In this document: one piece after another, positions 8,427 to 16,668 of the stretch | How positions within the stretch are numbered: the stretch's first letter is position 1 | Layout: each line of letters starts with the position of its first letter | DNA from: JBNKEI01 sp050288705 | GTDB taxonomy: Bacteria > Myxococcota > Myxococcia > Myxococcales > UBA5297 | Direction of reading: 5' to 3' | Length of the DNA stretch: 38,115 bases | NCBI GenBank assembly: GCA_050288705.1 | Contig: JBNKEI010000002.1 | Location: 1 to 38,115, forward strand | Translations under genes and position numbers: made by a program | Notes under the pieces: model-generated | Database searches by the model: none | Told to the model about the DNA's origin: nothing | The model's input: the letters and a program-made list of their open reading frames with translations, nothing else

Positions 8427-8800
8427 CGGACTAGCTTTCGCACTACCGAAAGAAGTTGGTCTTCAGCAAATGGTTTAACTAGCCACCCTGCTGCTCCCGC
8501 GCGTCTTCCCTCCTCTTTTTTGCTTGGTTGCGACTCGGTTGTCAAAACCAGAATAGGAACAAATTTACTGGTGGTCTGTTTGACATTTTTTATAAACATA
8601 ATGCCATCCATTACTGGCATATTAATGTCAGTAATAATCATGGACGGCCGCTTGGAGTCTTTTTCAAGATTATCTAATACCTTAAGCGCTTCTTCTCCAT
8701 TTGACGCATCTGCCACCTCATAACCCGCTTTATTCAAACTAAATCGAGTGGAAGCTCGCACCACTACCGAATCGTCTACTATTAGAATGGTCTTATGCAA
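8423..8800 (-). CDS. cheY: Chemotaxis response regulator CheY
   Basis: The 125-residue protein is a stand-alone receiver domain. The acidic pair D9-D10 (LIVDDS), the phospho-acceptor D58 (ITDINMPVMDG), T87/T88 (LVLTTES) and K109 (LVKPF) are all in place. Its position in the che operon and CheY-like length argue for the soluble regulator phosphorylated by CheA that acts on the motility machine or other output. It overlaps cheDR by four bases and follows the STAS gene by 11 bases. No cheZ, cheC or cheX phosphatase gene is visible nearby, so how the signal is switched off is not evident. Confidence 0.93.
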   Translation of the reverse strand: MHKTILIVDDSVVVRASTRFSLNKAGYEVADASNGEEALKVLDNLEKDSKRPSMIITDINMPVMDGIMFIKNVKQTTSKFVPILVLTTESQPSKKEEGRRAGAAGWLVKPFAEDQLLSVVRKLVR

Positions 8801-8811
8801 CGCGATCCCTC

Positions 8812-9093
8812 CTATTTTGATAAAAGATCCGGGAAACCTAGCAAACCAACTAACTCTAATGTTTTATTATTACGGCAATGAAACACCGTCGAAGGATGAT
8901 TTTTTTTAAACGATAGAAGCACCTGTACTCCAGCAGTGTCGATGTCGTTCAAATTATCGAGATCAATTGAAGTCACTTGGGGAAATTGCGTGGAAATAGC
9001 AAGCAATTTTTCTCGCACCTGAGGAATATTATGAATGGTGGCCTCTCCTTGGAGACGGACTAGGCCGCTTTTTTCAGGAATAGCATCGAACAT
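8812..9093 (-). CDS. STAS-domain protein in che operon
   Basis: The 93-residue protein is a single STAS domain (anti-sigma-factor-antagonist fold). The loop NDIDTAGVQVLL (49-60) corresponds to the phosphorylatable DSSG loop of SpoIIAA, here with Thr53 in place of the usual Ser. Small STAS proteins occur in chemotaxis operons of several proteobacteria, where their function is poorly known; a role as a scaffold or as a phosphorylation-controlled partner of the neighbouring MCP-like protein would be a guess. It lies between the MCP-like gene (39 bases) and cheY (11 bases). No anti-sigma kinase gene is present here. Confidence 0.85.
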   Translation of the reverse strand: MFDAIPEKSGLVRLQGEATIHNIPQVREKLLAISTQFPQVTSIDLDNLNDIDTAGVQVLLSFKKNHPSTVFHCRNNKTLELVGLLGFPDLLSK

Positions 9094-9132
9094 GCTAATA
9101 CCCCATTTCTCATTACTCTAAATGTAATGCAA

Positions 9133-10878
9133 TCAGAAAAGAGTCAAAGAACCACCAACATCGCCTTTTTCTACTTCCCAGTTTCCTAAATTTCCCGCTA
9201 TTTCTTTATGTGCCGAAACCGTGAATCGATCAGCAAGCATTTGGAGCCGAGAAGACATTATATCACTTGGGGAACATCCATGGCTATGTAGCTGTTCCCT
9301 CGCCTGCTTGGAAATAGCTAAGCATTCGGTTTTTAACTGTAAAAATCCATTCCATTCAGCACGACTTTTTTCCAAAATTTCTGTAAAATGATGCGCTTTT
9401 TTGCGAATTGCACTACTAACCTCAACAAGGTCATCAAGCTCAGCAAAAAACTGTGCCCAATATTTTCGTGCAATGTCAATGTTTCCTTGCAACAGATGTT
9501 TAAATGCTTTGGCCTGCTCTTGACGTTTAAAATTAGTTTCTTCTAGTGCCAGGTTAAGCTTTCGAGCGGTGTCGTGAAGCAAGCGTAAAGGTTTACTCAC
9601 TGTCGCCAATTGTTCAAGCAAGGTTTCTCTTGCAGAGGATATTACTGGTAGGATAGCACGGCCGCGAGCTAACATCGAACTACGGTCTATTTCAAGACTA
9701 AGCAAAATACGAATATTTCGTAGTCCATCAGAAAATTGTTCGAGTTTATGGAAGTGGGACTCAAGAACCCTTATCCCCTCGACGATAACCTCAGTTTCTT
9801 TGGAATGGTCATCGAAAACGCTTTGCTTGTTCTCTATATTTATTAGAATTTGCACTAAACTTTCTAGTGAAGCCATTGCCTTCTGAACAAGCTTTTCTCT
9901 TTTTTCTTCATGCTGCGACAATTGATCATTTTCCATGAATTTGGAAGAGGCGTAATATACCTGCCCTAGGCACTCTATCAACGGAACATACAGGCTGTCG
10001 ATTTTTTTTAGAATATCATCGACCAAATCGGCGCACAGATTACCAGCTCCGGCTTGAAAATGAAGATATTCAATCTTGTCCGACATATTATTCATATCAA
10101 CTTCTGAATAATAGTTTTCCAACTCGGAAAGCACCATCTGAATATGGTCTAAGTACTGGCGAAGAATGTCTTCGTTTTGAATAGCGTGCATTAGTTTACT
10201 AATAGGTTCGTCAATGTCATGAATTCTTTCGTAAGCACTTGCTATACCGTGCTTTGTTCCATCTAATAGCGAAATTACGCTGCGGCAACTACTTTCAGTT
10301 GTACATTCAGTTCTTTCTAATAGCTTAACAAGCTCTTGTTTCATTTGCCGGTGAATCTCCACAACTCCTTGAGTAGCATCAAATATGCTGGAGTTTATCT
10401 GCTGAACATGACGAGCTTCTGACTCGGAGTCACGAGTAATCACCACCAATTCACGACTCAACACAATAAACGCTTCGTTTTTAGTTCCTGCCCTTGAGGC
10501 AACAATTGAGGCATTTAGTCCCGTAATCCGTAAACGTTTGGCCACTACATCCACTAGTTGAAAAGCCTTGCTTATAGTATCCAAATGCTCAAGCAAGGAA
10601 AATGCCAGGCGAGAAAGATAGTATTGGCCTTCCTCCTCCTTACGTACAAAACCTACCACTTCACCTGCTAGACCTTGAATAGTCCCCATGGCCGATTCCA
10701 AAGAAGACTCTACCGAGCTATTTACCAGCGCGTTTATAGATTTGGAAAATCCGTCGAGGTGATTACTAAGAAAGGCTATTTGTTCCGCTATAATGGGAAA
10801 TATATTTTCAAAAGGCTCATGAAATTTCGCTATTAAAGCGAACGCATTTTTAGTTTGGGGCGAAAAAATCGTCATCAT
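9133..10878 (-). CDS. Cytosolic, degenerate MCP-like coiled-coil protein
   Basis: The 581-residue protein has no signal peptide or membrane segment and is predicted to be mostly long helices. Residues about 108-150 (VDVVAKRLRITGLNASIVAS, then RAG and a segment ending LSRELVVITRDSE) align with the tip of an MCP signalling hairpin, where canonical receptors read [20 protein letters not shown] followed by FAVVAAEVRKLAERS. Several otherwise near-invariant residues differ, for example [10 protein letters not shown] becomes NASIVASRAG. A second motif, QNEDILRQYLDHIQ (234-247), resembles the Q-D-I-x-R-Q-x-x-x-H motif of chemotaxis-associated coiled coils. The rest (250-581) is unfamiliar helical sequence. 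It sits between cheA (about 36 bases) and the STAS gene. It could be a soluble receptor, a decoy or a CheA regulator; none of these can be shown from sequence. Confidence 0.75.
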   Translation of the reverse strand: MMTIFSPQTKNAFALIAKFHEPFENIFPIIAEQIAFLSNHLDGFSKSINALVNSSVESSLESAMGTIQGLAGEVVGFVRKEEEGQYYLSRLAFSLLEHLDTISKAFQLVDVVAKRLRITGLNASIVASRAGTKNEAFIVLSRELVVITRDSESEARHVQQINSSIFDATQGVVEIHRQMKQELVKLLERTECTTESSCRSVISLLDGTKHGIASAYERIHDIDEPISKLMHAIQNEDILRQYLDHIQMVLSELENYYSEVDMNNMSDKIEYLHFQAGAGNLCADLVDDILKKIDSLYVPLIECLGQVYYASSKFMENDQLSQHEEKREKLVQKAMASLESLVQILINIENKQSVFDDHSKETEVIVEGIRVLESHFHKLEQFSDGLRNIRILLSLEIDRSSMLARGRAILPVISSARETLLEQLATVSKPLRLLHDTARKLNLALEETNFKRQEQAKAFKHLLQGNIDIARKYWAQFFAELDDLVEVSSAIRKKAHHFTEILEKSRAEWNGFLQLKTECLAISKQAREQLHSHGCSPSDIMSSRLQMLADRFTVSAHKEIAGNLGNWEVEKGDVGGSLTLF

Positions 10879-10914
10879 ATATCACTAGGCGGTTTATTTT
10901 GGATTATCGTTTTT

Positions 10915-12972
10915 CTAGGCGACAGCGCCGAATGCGACTCGTTCAATTCCGTAGACATCAAGTATTAAACCAACTGTACCATCTCCTAGTATGGTGGCAC
11001 CGGCAACACTTTCAGGAAGCATACAGGTAGGGTCGGAACGCGAAAAAAAAGAAAAACAGGTGTCGAGTGGTTTTATTACTGCTTGTTCGACCCCCAGCAC
11101 TTTGTCCACTAGCAAGCCTATTTTTCGACTGCCAGTCTCCACCACTACAATGGTTTCGTCTTTTCGCTCATTGATATCGGTGCAAAGTATTTCCGCCAAG
11201 TTTACTAAAGGAAGCGGTTCATCACCAATTCTAACCAGTTGAGCTTCGTTTCCTTCTACTGAATGAAAAGAAACTGCATTGGAAGCCACCAATTTGTTTA
11301 CCGAAAGTAGTGGAATAATCGCTATTTTTTTGCCAACTTGAACGCTCATTCCCTCGATAATCGCCAAGGTTAGAGGAAGCTTTATAGTAAAAGTCGTTCC
11401 CTGCTTGGGCACAGATCGGATAGCAACTGTACCGCGCAAGTTGGCAATATTTTGACGAACTACATCTAGCCCTACTCCGCGCCCGGAAATCTCATTCACG
11501 CTGGCAGAGGTAGAAAAGCCTGGCAGGAATAACAAATTAGTAATTTCCTCAGGTGTCAGTACCGCGTCGTGGCGCACAACCCCCTTCTCTTTTGCATGCG
11601 ATAAAACCTGGTTTAAATCAATTCCTCTGCCATCATCACTTACTTCAATAAGAATATGTCCTTCGCGTTGTTCGGCGTGAAGAATAATTCTTCCGGTCTC
11701 TTTTTTTCCTTGTCTTATTCTTTCATCTGGAGTTTCGATGCCATGTGCAAGACAATTACGCAGCATATGCTTAATGGGATCAATCAGAAATTCAATGACA
11801 TTTTTGTCCAATTCAGTTTCGGTCCCAGAGATTTCTATTTCTACTGACTTACCTAGTTCTTTCGCGGTATCACGTACCACTCTTTTGAATCTGCTAAAGG
11901 TTTCATCCAATGGAATCATTCGTACTGCCATTACGTGCTCTTGCAAATCTTTTCCAATTCTTTCTAGCACTTCGACTGCAAGTATTCGTGAATCAAGCTT
12001 GCAGAAAGGATCACGAGCATTGCGACTCACTTGAGCTAACACAATAACCATTTCGCCGACCAGATTTACTAGCCGGTCAAGTTTGTCGGTCGGCACACGA
12101 ATAGAGCTTGGTGCAGTTATTGTCCCCCTTTTGGTATTAGCAGCAGTTGCCTTAACGCAAGTAGTGCTAGCGGTGTTGGATTCATTGATGGGAGAAGGTT
12201 GCTCAAGCTTAACTGGGTCACTCAAATTTTCTTTTAGCAATTCTGGCAGCGTTTGCTCGCATATCTCCTGAATTTCAATATTATTCGTAATATCTAAAAA
12301 TATGAAAACACCTTCCACCTCTCCACGAGAAACAGATGTGCGTAGAACAATTTCCCACCAAACATACAACTGCTGTGGAGACAAATCTTCCAAAGAAGGA
12401 AGTGCATCGATGCAAGGTTTGTTTTTAATTATTTCTCCCAGTTCGGACAATTCACGAATCATTAGAAATGGATCTTGACTCTGTTCGAATATATCGGGAG
12501 CAAACTTCATTATAATACGAAACAGGTGACCATGAGGAACATCAGTAGGGTTAACATCCTTGGTTTTCTCGGGAGGCAGCGTATCAGAAGTCAAATATTG
12601 GCTAAGCCGCAAATATTGTTCCTGATATCCTGGCGTTTCTTTTATAGGTAAGTCCTGAGAAAAACGCAAAAGAATTGCCTTAACCACATCGGTGGAATCT
12701 AACAAAACAGAAATAACCTTTTCGTCCACCGGAATAGCATTGTCACGAATCCTATCGAGCACGCTTTCCATAACGTGAGCAAAGTCGACAAAGTCATCCA
12801 GCCCAATCATGCCAGCATTCCCCTTTAGGGTATGCGCAGCTCGAAAAATCTGATGAATGATTTCCGTATCCTGAGGAGATTTTTCCAGTTCCATCAGGCT
12901 GCTTTCCAATTTGGAAATCAGTTCTTCGCATTCGGTTTGAAAAATCTGGCGCAGCATAGCCTTATGGGTCAT
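10915..12972 (-). CDS. cheA: Chemotaxis sensor histidine kinase CheA
   Basis: This is a class II histidine kinase of about 685 residues. Domains in order: HPt (phospho-acceptor His47 in RAAHTLKGNAGMIG), a P2-like region of about 140-255 containing PDIFEQSQDPFLMIRELSEL, a dimerisation domain beginning at TDKLDRLVNLVGEMV, an ATP-binding domain (HMLRNCLAHGIE, VSDDGRGID, GRGVGLDVV), and a C-terminal CheW-like domain. It autophosphorylates at receptor arrays and passes phosphate to CheY and CheB. A GTG at 12987 extends the frame by five codons, but the ATG at 12972 has GGAG six bases upstream and is the better start. It is the first gene of the operon; about 36 bases separate it from the MCP-like gene. 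Confidence 0.97.
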   Translation of the reverse strand: MTHKAMLRQIFQTECEELISKLESSLMELEKSPQDTEIIHQIFRAAHTLKGNAGMIGLDDFVDFAHVMESVLDRIRDNAIPVDEKVISVLLDSTDVVKAILLRFSQDLPIKETPGYQEQYLRLSQYLTSDTLPPEKTKDVNPTDVPHGHLFRIIMKFAPDIFEQSQDPFLMIRELSELGEIIKNKPCIDALPSLEDLSPQQLYVWWEIVLRTSVSRGEVEGVFIFLDITNNIEIQEICEQTLPELLKENLSDPVKLEQPSPINESNTASTTCVKATAANTKRGTITAPSSIRVPTDKLDRLVNLVGEMVIVLAQVSRNARDPFCKLDSRILAVEVLERIGKDLQEHVMAVRMIPLDETFSRFKRVVRDTAKELGKSVEIEISGTETELDKNVIEFLIDPIKHMLRNCLAHGIETPDERIRQGKKETGRIILHAEQREGHILIEVSDDGRGIDLNQVLSHAKEKGVVRHDAVLTPEEITNLLFLPGFSTSASVNEISGRGVGLDVVRQNIANLRGTVAIRSVPKQGTTFTIKLPLTLAIIEGMSVQVGKKIAIIPLLSVNKLVASNAVSFHSVEGNEAQLVRIGDEPLPLVNLAEILCTDINERKDETIVVVETGSRKIGLLVDKVLGVEQAVIKPLDTCFSFFSRSDPTCMLPESVAGATILGDGTVGLILDVYGIERVAFGAVA

Positions 12973-13056
12973 CGTCAACTCCATCACACGTCTGGCAGTA
13001 ATAAAGAACTTGCAAAAGACGATCCGAGCCGTTTGGCAACGAATTCTTATGAATTC

Positions 13057-13098
13057 CCTCGTTGACCGAGGTTTTTACTGGGCAAAAAATGACCTCGG
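13057..13098. promoter_or_regulatory. Overlapping alternative stem-loops upstream of cheA
   Basis: Three short segments can pair in two mutually exclusive ways: CCTCG (13057-13061) with CGAGG (13067-13071), or CCGAGGT (13066-13072) with ACCTCGG (13092-13098). The first stem is followed by TTTTT on the plus strand. The region separates the hybrid-kinase stop from the cheA start. It could end kinase transcripts, or act in the cheA leader; function is unproven. Confidence 0.3.
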
Positions 13099-13179
13099 GG
13101 GCATTTTTGACCTACTTGCTAATCATGCAGTATTGCTAACAAGAGAGGCCAAACATTGACGGCAATTTTTAGGTTAATG

Positions 13180-15099
13180 TCAAGAATGCTCATTCAACTC
13201 TAGCATTTGCCCAATTTTTCGTAACAATGTTTCTTCATTAAATGGCTTTTGCAAAAACATTTCCGAGGCTTGCACTAATCCATGTTGGTAAGCCGCTTTT
13301 TCCGCGTAGGCCGACATATATAAAACCGGTATTTCCGGCTTCTTTTTCGACAACATATTAGCCAAATCTCTACCAGAAAAATAGGGCATTACTATATCCG
13401 CTAATAGCAAATGAATGGAAGCGTTATAGTTTACTGCCAATTCCAAGGCCTCTTTACCATTGCTCGCTTGCAAAACTCCGTAACCGTTACGCTGAAGAAC
13501 CTGGCAGATAACATTGCGAACTCCGCTCTCATCTTCAGCTACCAGAATGGTTTCTCCTTGTCCTTTACGCACAGACAAGCTCTGCACAATTTTTTCTGGT
13601 TTTGACGCAATTTTGGAAAGTAATGGCAGGTACACCTTAAATGTCGTCCCCATACCTGTCTTTGAATAGACCCTTACCGCACCACCTGCTTGCCGTACTA
13701 TCGCATAAACAGTAGCCAGGCCTAATCCCGTCCCTTTTCCCGGCTCTTTGGTGGTAAAAAATGGCTCGAATAAGCGATCTAGTACTTCCTTGGGCATCCC
13801 ACTGCCATTATCACTTACCGCTAGCATTACGTAGTGCCCTGGCGCCAAGCCTGATTGCAACGTAGCGGTTCCGCAGGTCAGATCGACTTTAGAAGTTTCA
13901 ATAACCAACTCTCCGCAAGAACCCATCGCATCTCGCGCATTAAGGGCGAGGTTTAACAATACTTGTCCCATTTGGTCCGCATCGGCCAATGCATAACCTA
14001 AATCTGGACTAGGAATAACCGTCAATTCAATATTTTCACCAATGGTTCTTCGCAATATTTTTTGAAAATCAGCAACCACCTGGTTAAGATCAACTGGCTC
14101 TAGTTTCGCGGCTTTTTTGCGGCTAAATCCGAGAAGCTGGCGAGTTAAACTTGCCCCTCTCTGCGCTGCCTGCAGAATTTCTCGCGCTCTTTCTGTTCTT
14201 TTATCGCCTTCTCCCAATTCATTTGCCAGCAATTCGCCGTTACCCACTACCACAGTCAATAAGTTATTAAAATCGTGCGCTATTCCCCCGGCAAGCCGTC
14301 CAATAGCATCCATCTTTTGCGCATGGCGTAATTGCCGCTCCAACATACGGCGCTCTTCCTCAGCTCTACCTCTTTCGGCGGTATCTCTTACCGCCAGAAT
14401 TCTTACCACCTTTTTTTGGAATACAAATTGTCCGTAACTTACCTCTACTGGCACCCTGCTTCCATCCCTGCGAGTATGGAATTGCGTCAAAGGGACTCCG
14501 TTGCTTTCCTGAGGCATCTCCAAGGGTACACCCAGAGCACTCACTGTTACTTGCGAAAACTCTTGGCTGGAATAACCATAAAGCCTTTGAGCTGCTAGAT
14601 TGGCGTCATGAATCATTCCTGATTGGGCATCACAAACAATAATTGCGTCAGATGATGCTTGAAAAACCCCTCTATATCTTTCCTCGCTTTCTGCATATCG
14701 ATCTAATAATCGGCGTTGCTCCCGCTTTAGTCGGACCTTTTCTGCGGCATTCTGAACCTTGAGACTTAGGTCGTCGAAATCCTCAAGAGGTTTTTGGATG
14801 TAATCAAAAGCTCCTACCTTTACTGCTTCGATCGCTGAATCCAGTGATGCGTAAGCAGTAAGCAAGATAACCTCAATGTCAGTGTGCAGGTGTTTAAGCT
14901 CGCGAGCTACATCAAGCCCAGTACGATCGGGAAGGTTTTTGTCTACTAAGGCGACTTCAACGGAGGGCATTTCGCGAGCCAGGCGAAGAGCCTGAACAGC
15001 GCTTTCCGCAGTCACAAAAATACGATCTTCTCTGGCGAGAATCTTCTTTAACATACTCAGGATGACCGGCTCGTCGTCGACGATCAGAATCCTGTTCAT
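13180..15099 (-). CDS. Hybrid histidine kinase REC-PAS-HisKA-HATPase-REC
   Basis: The 639-residue protein lacks membrane segments. It has an N-terminal receiver (phospho-acceptor D53 in LVDKNLPDRTG, K103), a PAS domain (about 140-240), a HisKA domain with the phospho-acceptor H275 in GGIAHDFNNLL, a HATPase domain (NLALNARDAM, SDNGSGMP, GTGLGLATV) and a C-terminal receiver (D568 in LLADIVMPYFSG). The HDFNN form of the H-box groups it with the NtrB-like hybrid kinases common in deltaproteobacteria. Receivers at both ends allow input by another kinase and an internal phosphorelay. It lies 207 bases upstream of cheA on the same strand, so it may be an upstream regulator of the che operon or an independent unit. 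No DNA-binding output is present. Confidence 0.95.
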   Translation of the reverse strand: MNRILIVDDEPVILSMLKKILAREDRIFVTAESAVQALRLAREMPSVEVALVDKNLPDRTGLDVARELKHLHTDIEVILLTAYASLDSAIEAVKVGAFDYIQKPLEDFDDLSLKVQNAAEKVRLKREQRRLLDRYAESEERYRGVFQASSDAIIVCDAQSGMIHDANLAAQRLYGYSSQEFSQVTVSALGVPLEMPQESNGVPLTQFHTRRDGSRVPVEVSYGQFVFQKKVVRILAVRDTAERGRAEEERRMLERQLRHAQKMDAIGRLAGGIAHDFNNLLTVVVGNGELLANELGEGDKRTERAREILQAAQRGASLTRQLLGFSRKKAAKLEPVDLNQVVADFQKILRRTIGENIELTVIPSPDLGYALADADQMGQVLLNLALNARDAMGSCGELVIETSKVDLTCGTATLQSGLAPGHYVMLAVSDNGSGMPKEVLDRLFEPFFTTKEPGKGTGLGLATVYAIVRQAGGAVRVYSKTGMGTTFKVYLPLLSKIASKPEKIVQSLSVRKGQGETILVAEDESGVRNVICQVLQRNGYGVLQASNGKEALELAVNYNASIHLLLADIVMPYFSGRDLANMLSKKKPEIPVLYMSAYAEKAAYQHGLVQASEMFLQKPFNEETLLRKIGQMLELNEHS

Positions 15100-15489
15100 T
15101 ACTTTACCCCCGCGCAGAATACTCTACTGAGGTACCAGTTCAAAGAACGACAATGGCATACGTGAAAACGTTTTGCTCTAGCTAGACACTTCATAATAGC
15201 TCTTAGATTAGTAAAGCAGTACACTAATTGGAAAGCAGTCTTACAAGATGAGACATTCTAACCTGCTGCTTACATCTACTTCTTTTAACAATTGGCAATC
15301 ACGCTATCAAACCTATGCATCTGTGCGTAAGAATTTTGCCAACAAGCCATAAAAGCATGCTTTTGAGCCCTTTTTTTATTTCTTAGGCTTTTGAACCCCA
15401 TAAATCACTCCTGACAGTAAGGTGTCAGTAGGAACGTACAATAATCTCACGCGTTGGTTCTTTAACAAAACACTTAAGTGGAGAATACC
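15100..15489. other. 390-base intergenic region between hybrid kinase and VOC gene
   Basis: This stretch between divergent genes has no credible coding frame. It holds a 14-bp perfect palindrome AAAAGCATGCTTTT (15351-15364), followed by a T-rich run at 15371-15377, and the inverted repeat and -10-like element of the downstream VOC gene, listed separately. The kinase promoter is presumably in the left part, but I see no clear -35/-10 pair. Confidence 0.5.
15411..15442 (+). promoter_or_regulatory. Operator-like inverted repeat and -10 element of the VOC gene
   Basis: CTGACA (15411-15416) and TGTCAG (15423-15428) form a perfect inverted repeat with a six-base spacer. TACAAT (15437-15442) resembles a -10 box, placing the repeat over the -35 region. 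YafY/WYL regulators often control the gene beside them, and one is encoded just downstream, so this is a candidate binding site for it. The link is inference. Confidence 0.45.
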
Positions 15490-15876
15490 ATGAAAACTAA
15501 ACATTTCACTTCCATAGTCTCTACCTCCCAACTAGAAGCTCTTAAAATCTTCTACACCCGTCACCTCGGCTTCCATGTCACCTTCGAACATGAAAATTAT
15601 CTTGGCCTTAAAGCGGGAGAAACCGAGTTGGGATTTATGAAAGGCGAATGTAACCAAGAATTCGACGGGAAGGGCCTAACCTATTGCTTCGTGGTGGAGA
15701 ATGCAGACCGCGCCTACGAGGAATTACGTAGTGCCGGAGTATCATTTATCGAGCCTCCCACCGATCGTCCTTGGGGCGATCGTGCGGCTATCGCTACTGA
15801 CCCCATAGGAATTGCCATATATATCGCTCAACCTATTGAACCTACCAGTGAATACAAACAATGCATTAAGGAATAA
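15490..15876 (+). CDS. VOC/glyoxalase family protein
   Basis: This 128-residue protein is a single vicinal-oxygen-chelate domain pair: FTSIVSTSQLEALKIFYTRH at the start is the typical first beta-alpha unit, followed by LGFHVTFE, and RPWGDRAAIATDPIGIAIYI near the end is the typical second-half motif of glyoxalase/bleomycin-resistance/dioxygenase-like proteins. Relatives bind metals or sequester small toxic compounds; the substrate here cannot be inferred. The ATG at 15490 has GGAG six bases upstream; a GTG at 15478 would add four residues with no better ribosome site. It precedes a YafY-type regulator by 59 bases, a pairing often seen for this subfamily, and is probably regulated by it. Confidence 0.88.
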   Translation: MKTKHFTSIVSTSQLEALKIFYTRHLGFHVTFEHENYLGLKAGETELGFMKGECNQEFDGKGLTYCFVVENADRAYEELRSAGVSFIEPPTDRPWGDRAAIATDPIGIAIYIAQPIEPTSEYKQCIKE

Positions 15877-15889
15877 GTACATCGGTGAA

Positions 15890-15918
15890 TTCAAGCACTT
15901 GTGGCATAAGTGCTTGAA
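15890..15918. promoter_or_regulatory. Perfect 11-bp inverted repeat between VOC gene and regulator
   Basis: TTCAAGCACTT (15890-15900) and AAGTGCTTGAA (15908-15918) are exact reverse complements around a seven-base loop. It lies 14 bases after the VOC stop and 18 bases before the regulator start. As RNA it would be a stable hairpin without a T run; as DNA it could be an autoregulatory operator for the WYL protein. The two roles cannot be told apart from sequence. Confidence 0.5.
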
Positions 15919-15935
15919 AACTGTAAACTCGGACA

Positions 15936-16622
15936 ATGCGTCGCGCCGACCGCCTATTTCGACTCATTCAGCTATTACGTCGCAAGCGGGTATCCACAGC
16001 ACGATTCCTCGCCGAGCAGCTAGAGGTCTCGGAGCGCACTGTGTACCGGGACATTCAGGACCTAGTTTTGTCGGGCGTGCCCATTCGTGGCGAAGCTGGC
16101 GTCGGATACATTCTTCCTTTTGGATTTGACCTTCCTCCCTTAATGTTCACCGAGGAGGAGCTAGAGGCACTCATTCTGGGAGTACGAGTGGTGCAAGGAT
16201 GGGGAGACTCCACCCTGGCTCAAGCAGCACAGCAGGTGCAAGCCAAGGTGGAAGCAGTGCTTCCAGAAAGACTTCAACATCTCTTCTCTACTGCCGCTCT
16301 TTTCGCTATCAATTTTCAACGCTTGCGCACTACAGAAACCAATGATGACCTAGCAATACTTCGTCAAGCAATTCGAGAACGACGAAAGGTTTCTTTTCAA
16401 TACACCCGTTTAGACGGCCAACTATCGGCGCGTACCATCCGCCCTTTGTGCTTAACGTTTTTCGCACCATCGTGGATGCTTTCCGGGTGGTGCGAAAAAA
16501 GGAATGACTTTCGCAATTTTCGCACTGATCGTATTGAGCAAATAGTGGTGACTAAAAACTATTTTGAGGAAGAACCAGGTAAGGGGCTATCTGATTTCCT
16601 ACGCCTGGTTAATTCCAAATAA
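15936..16622 (+). CDS. YafY-type HTH/WYL-domain transcriptional regulator
   Basis: The 228-residue protein has an N-terminal helix-turn-helix of the HTH_11 type (RFLAEQLEVSERTVYRDIQD, about 24-43, with the recognition motif SERTVYRDI) and a C-terminal WYL domain from about 135, including RERRKVSFQYTRLDG and RTIRPLCL. WYL domains sense ligands, in several cases nucleic acids or nucleotides. The start has only a weak CGGA ribosome site. It follows the VOC gene, and the inverted repeats at 15411-15428 and 15890-15918 are its likeliest binding sites. The family is well supported; the effector is unknown. Confidence 0.92.
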   Translation: MRRADRLFRLIQLLRRKRVSTARFLAEQLEVSERTVYRDIQDLVLSGVPIRGEAGVGYILPFGFDLPPLMFTEEELEALILGVRVVQGWGDSTLAQAAQQVQAKVEAVLPERLQHLFSTAALFAINFQRLRTTETNDDLAILRQAIRERRKVSFQYTRLDGQLSARTIRPLCLTFFAPSWMLSGWCEKRNDFRNFRTDRIEQIVVTKNYFEEEPGKGLSDFLRLVNSK

Positions 16623-16668
16623 ACCATCACCGAGGAACGGGGCTTTTAGGTCTTCTTCTTAGCGTTCA

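Noticed and set aside
15351..15377. Palindrome AAAAGCATGCTTTT plus T run as a terminator
   Set aside because: No gene ends on either side in the right orientation; the palindrome is AT-rich and the T run is not adjacent.
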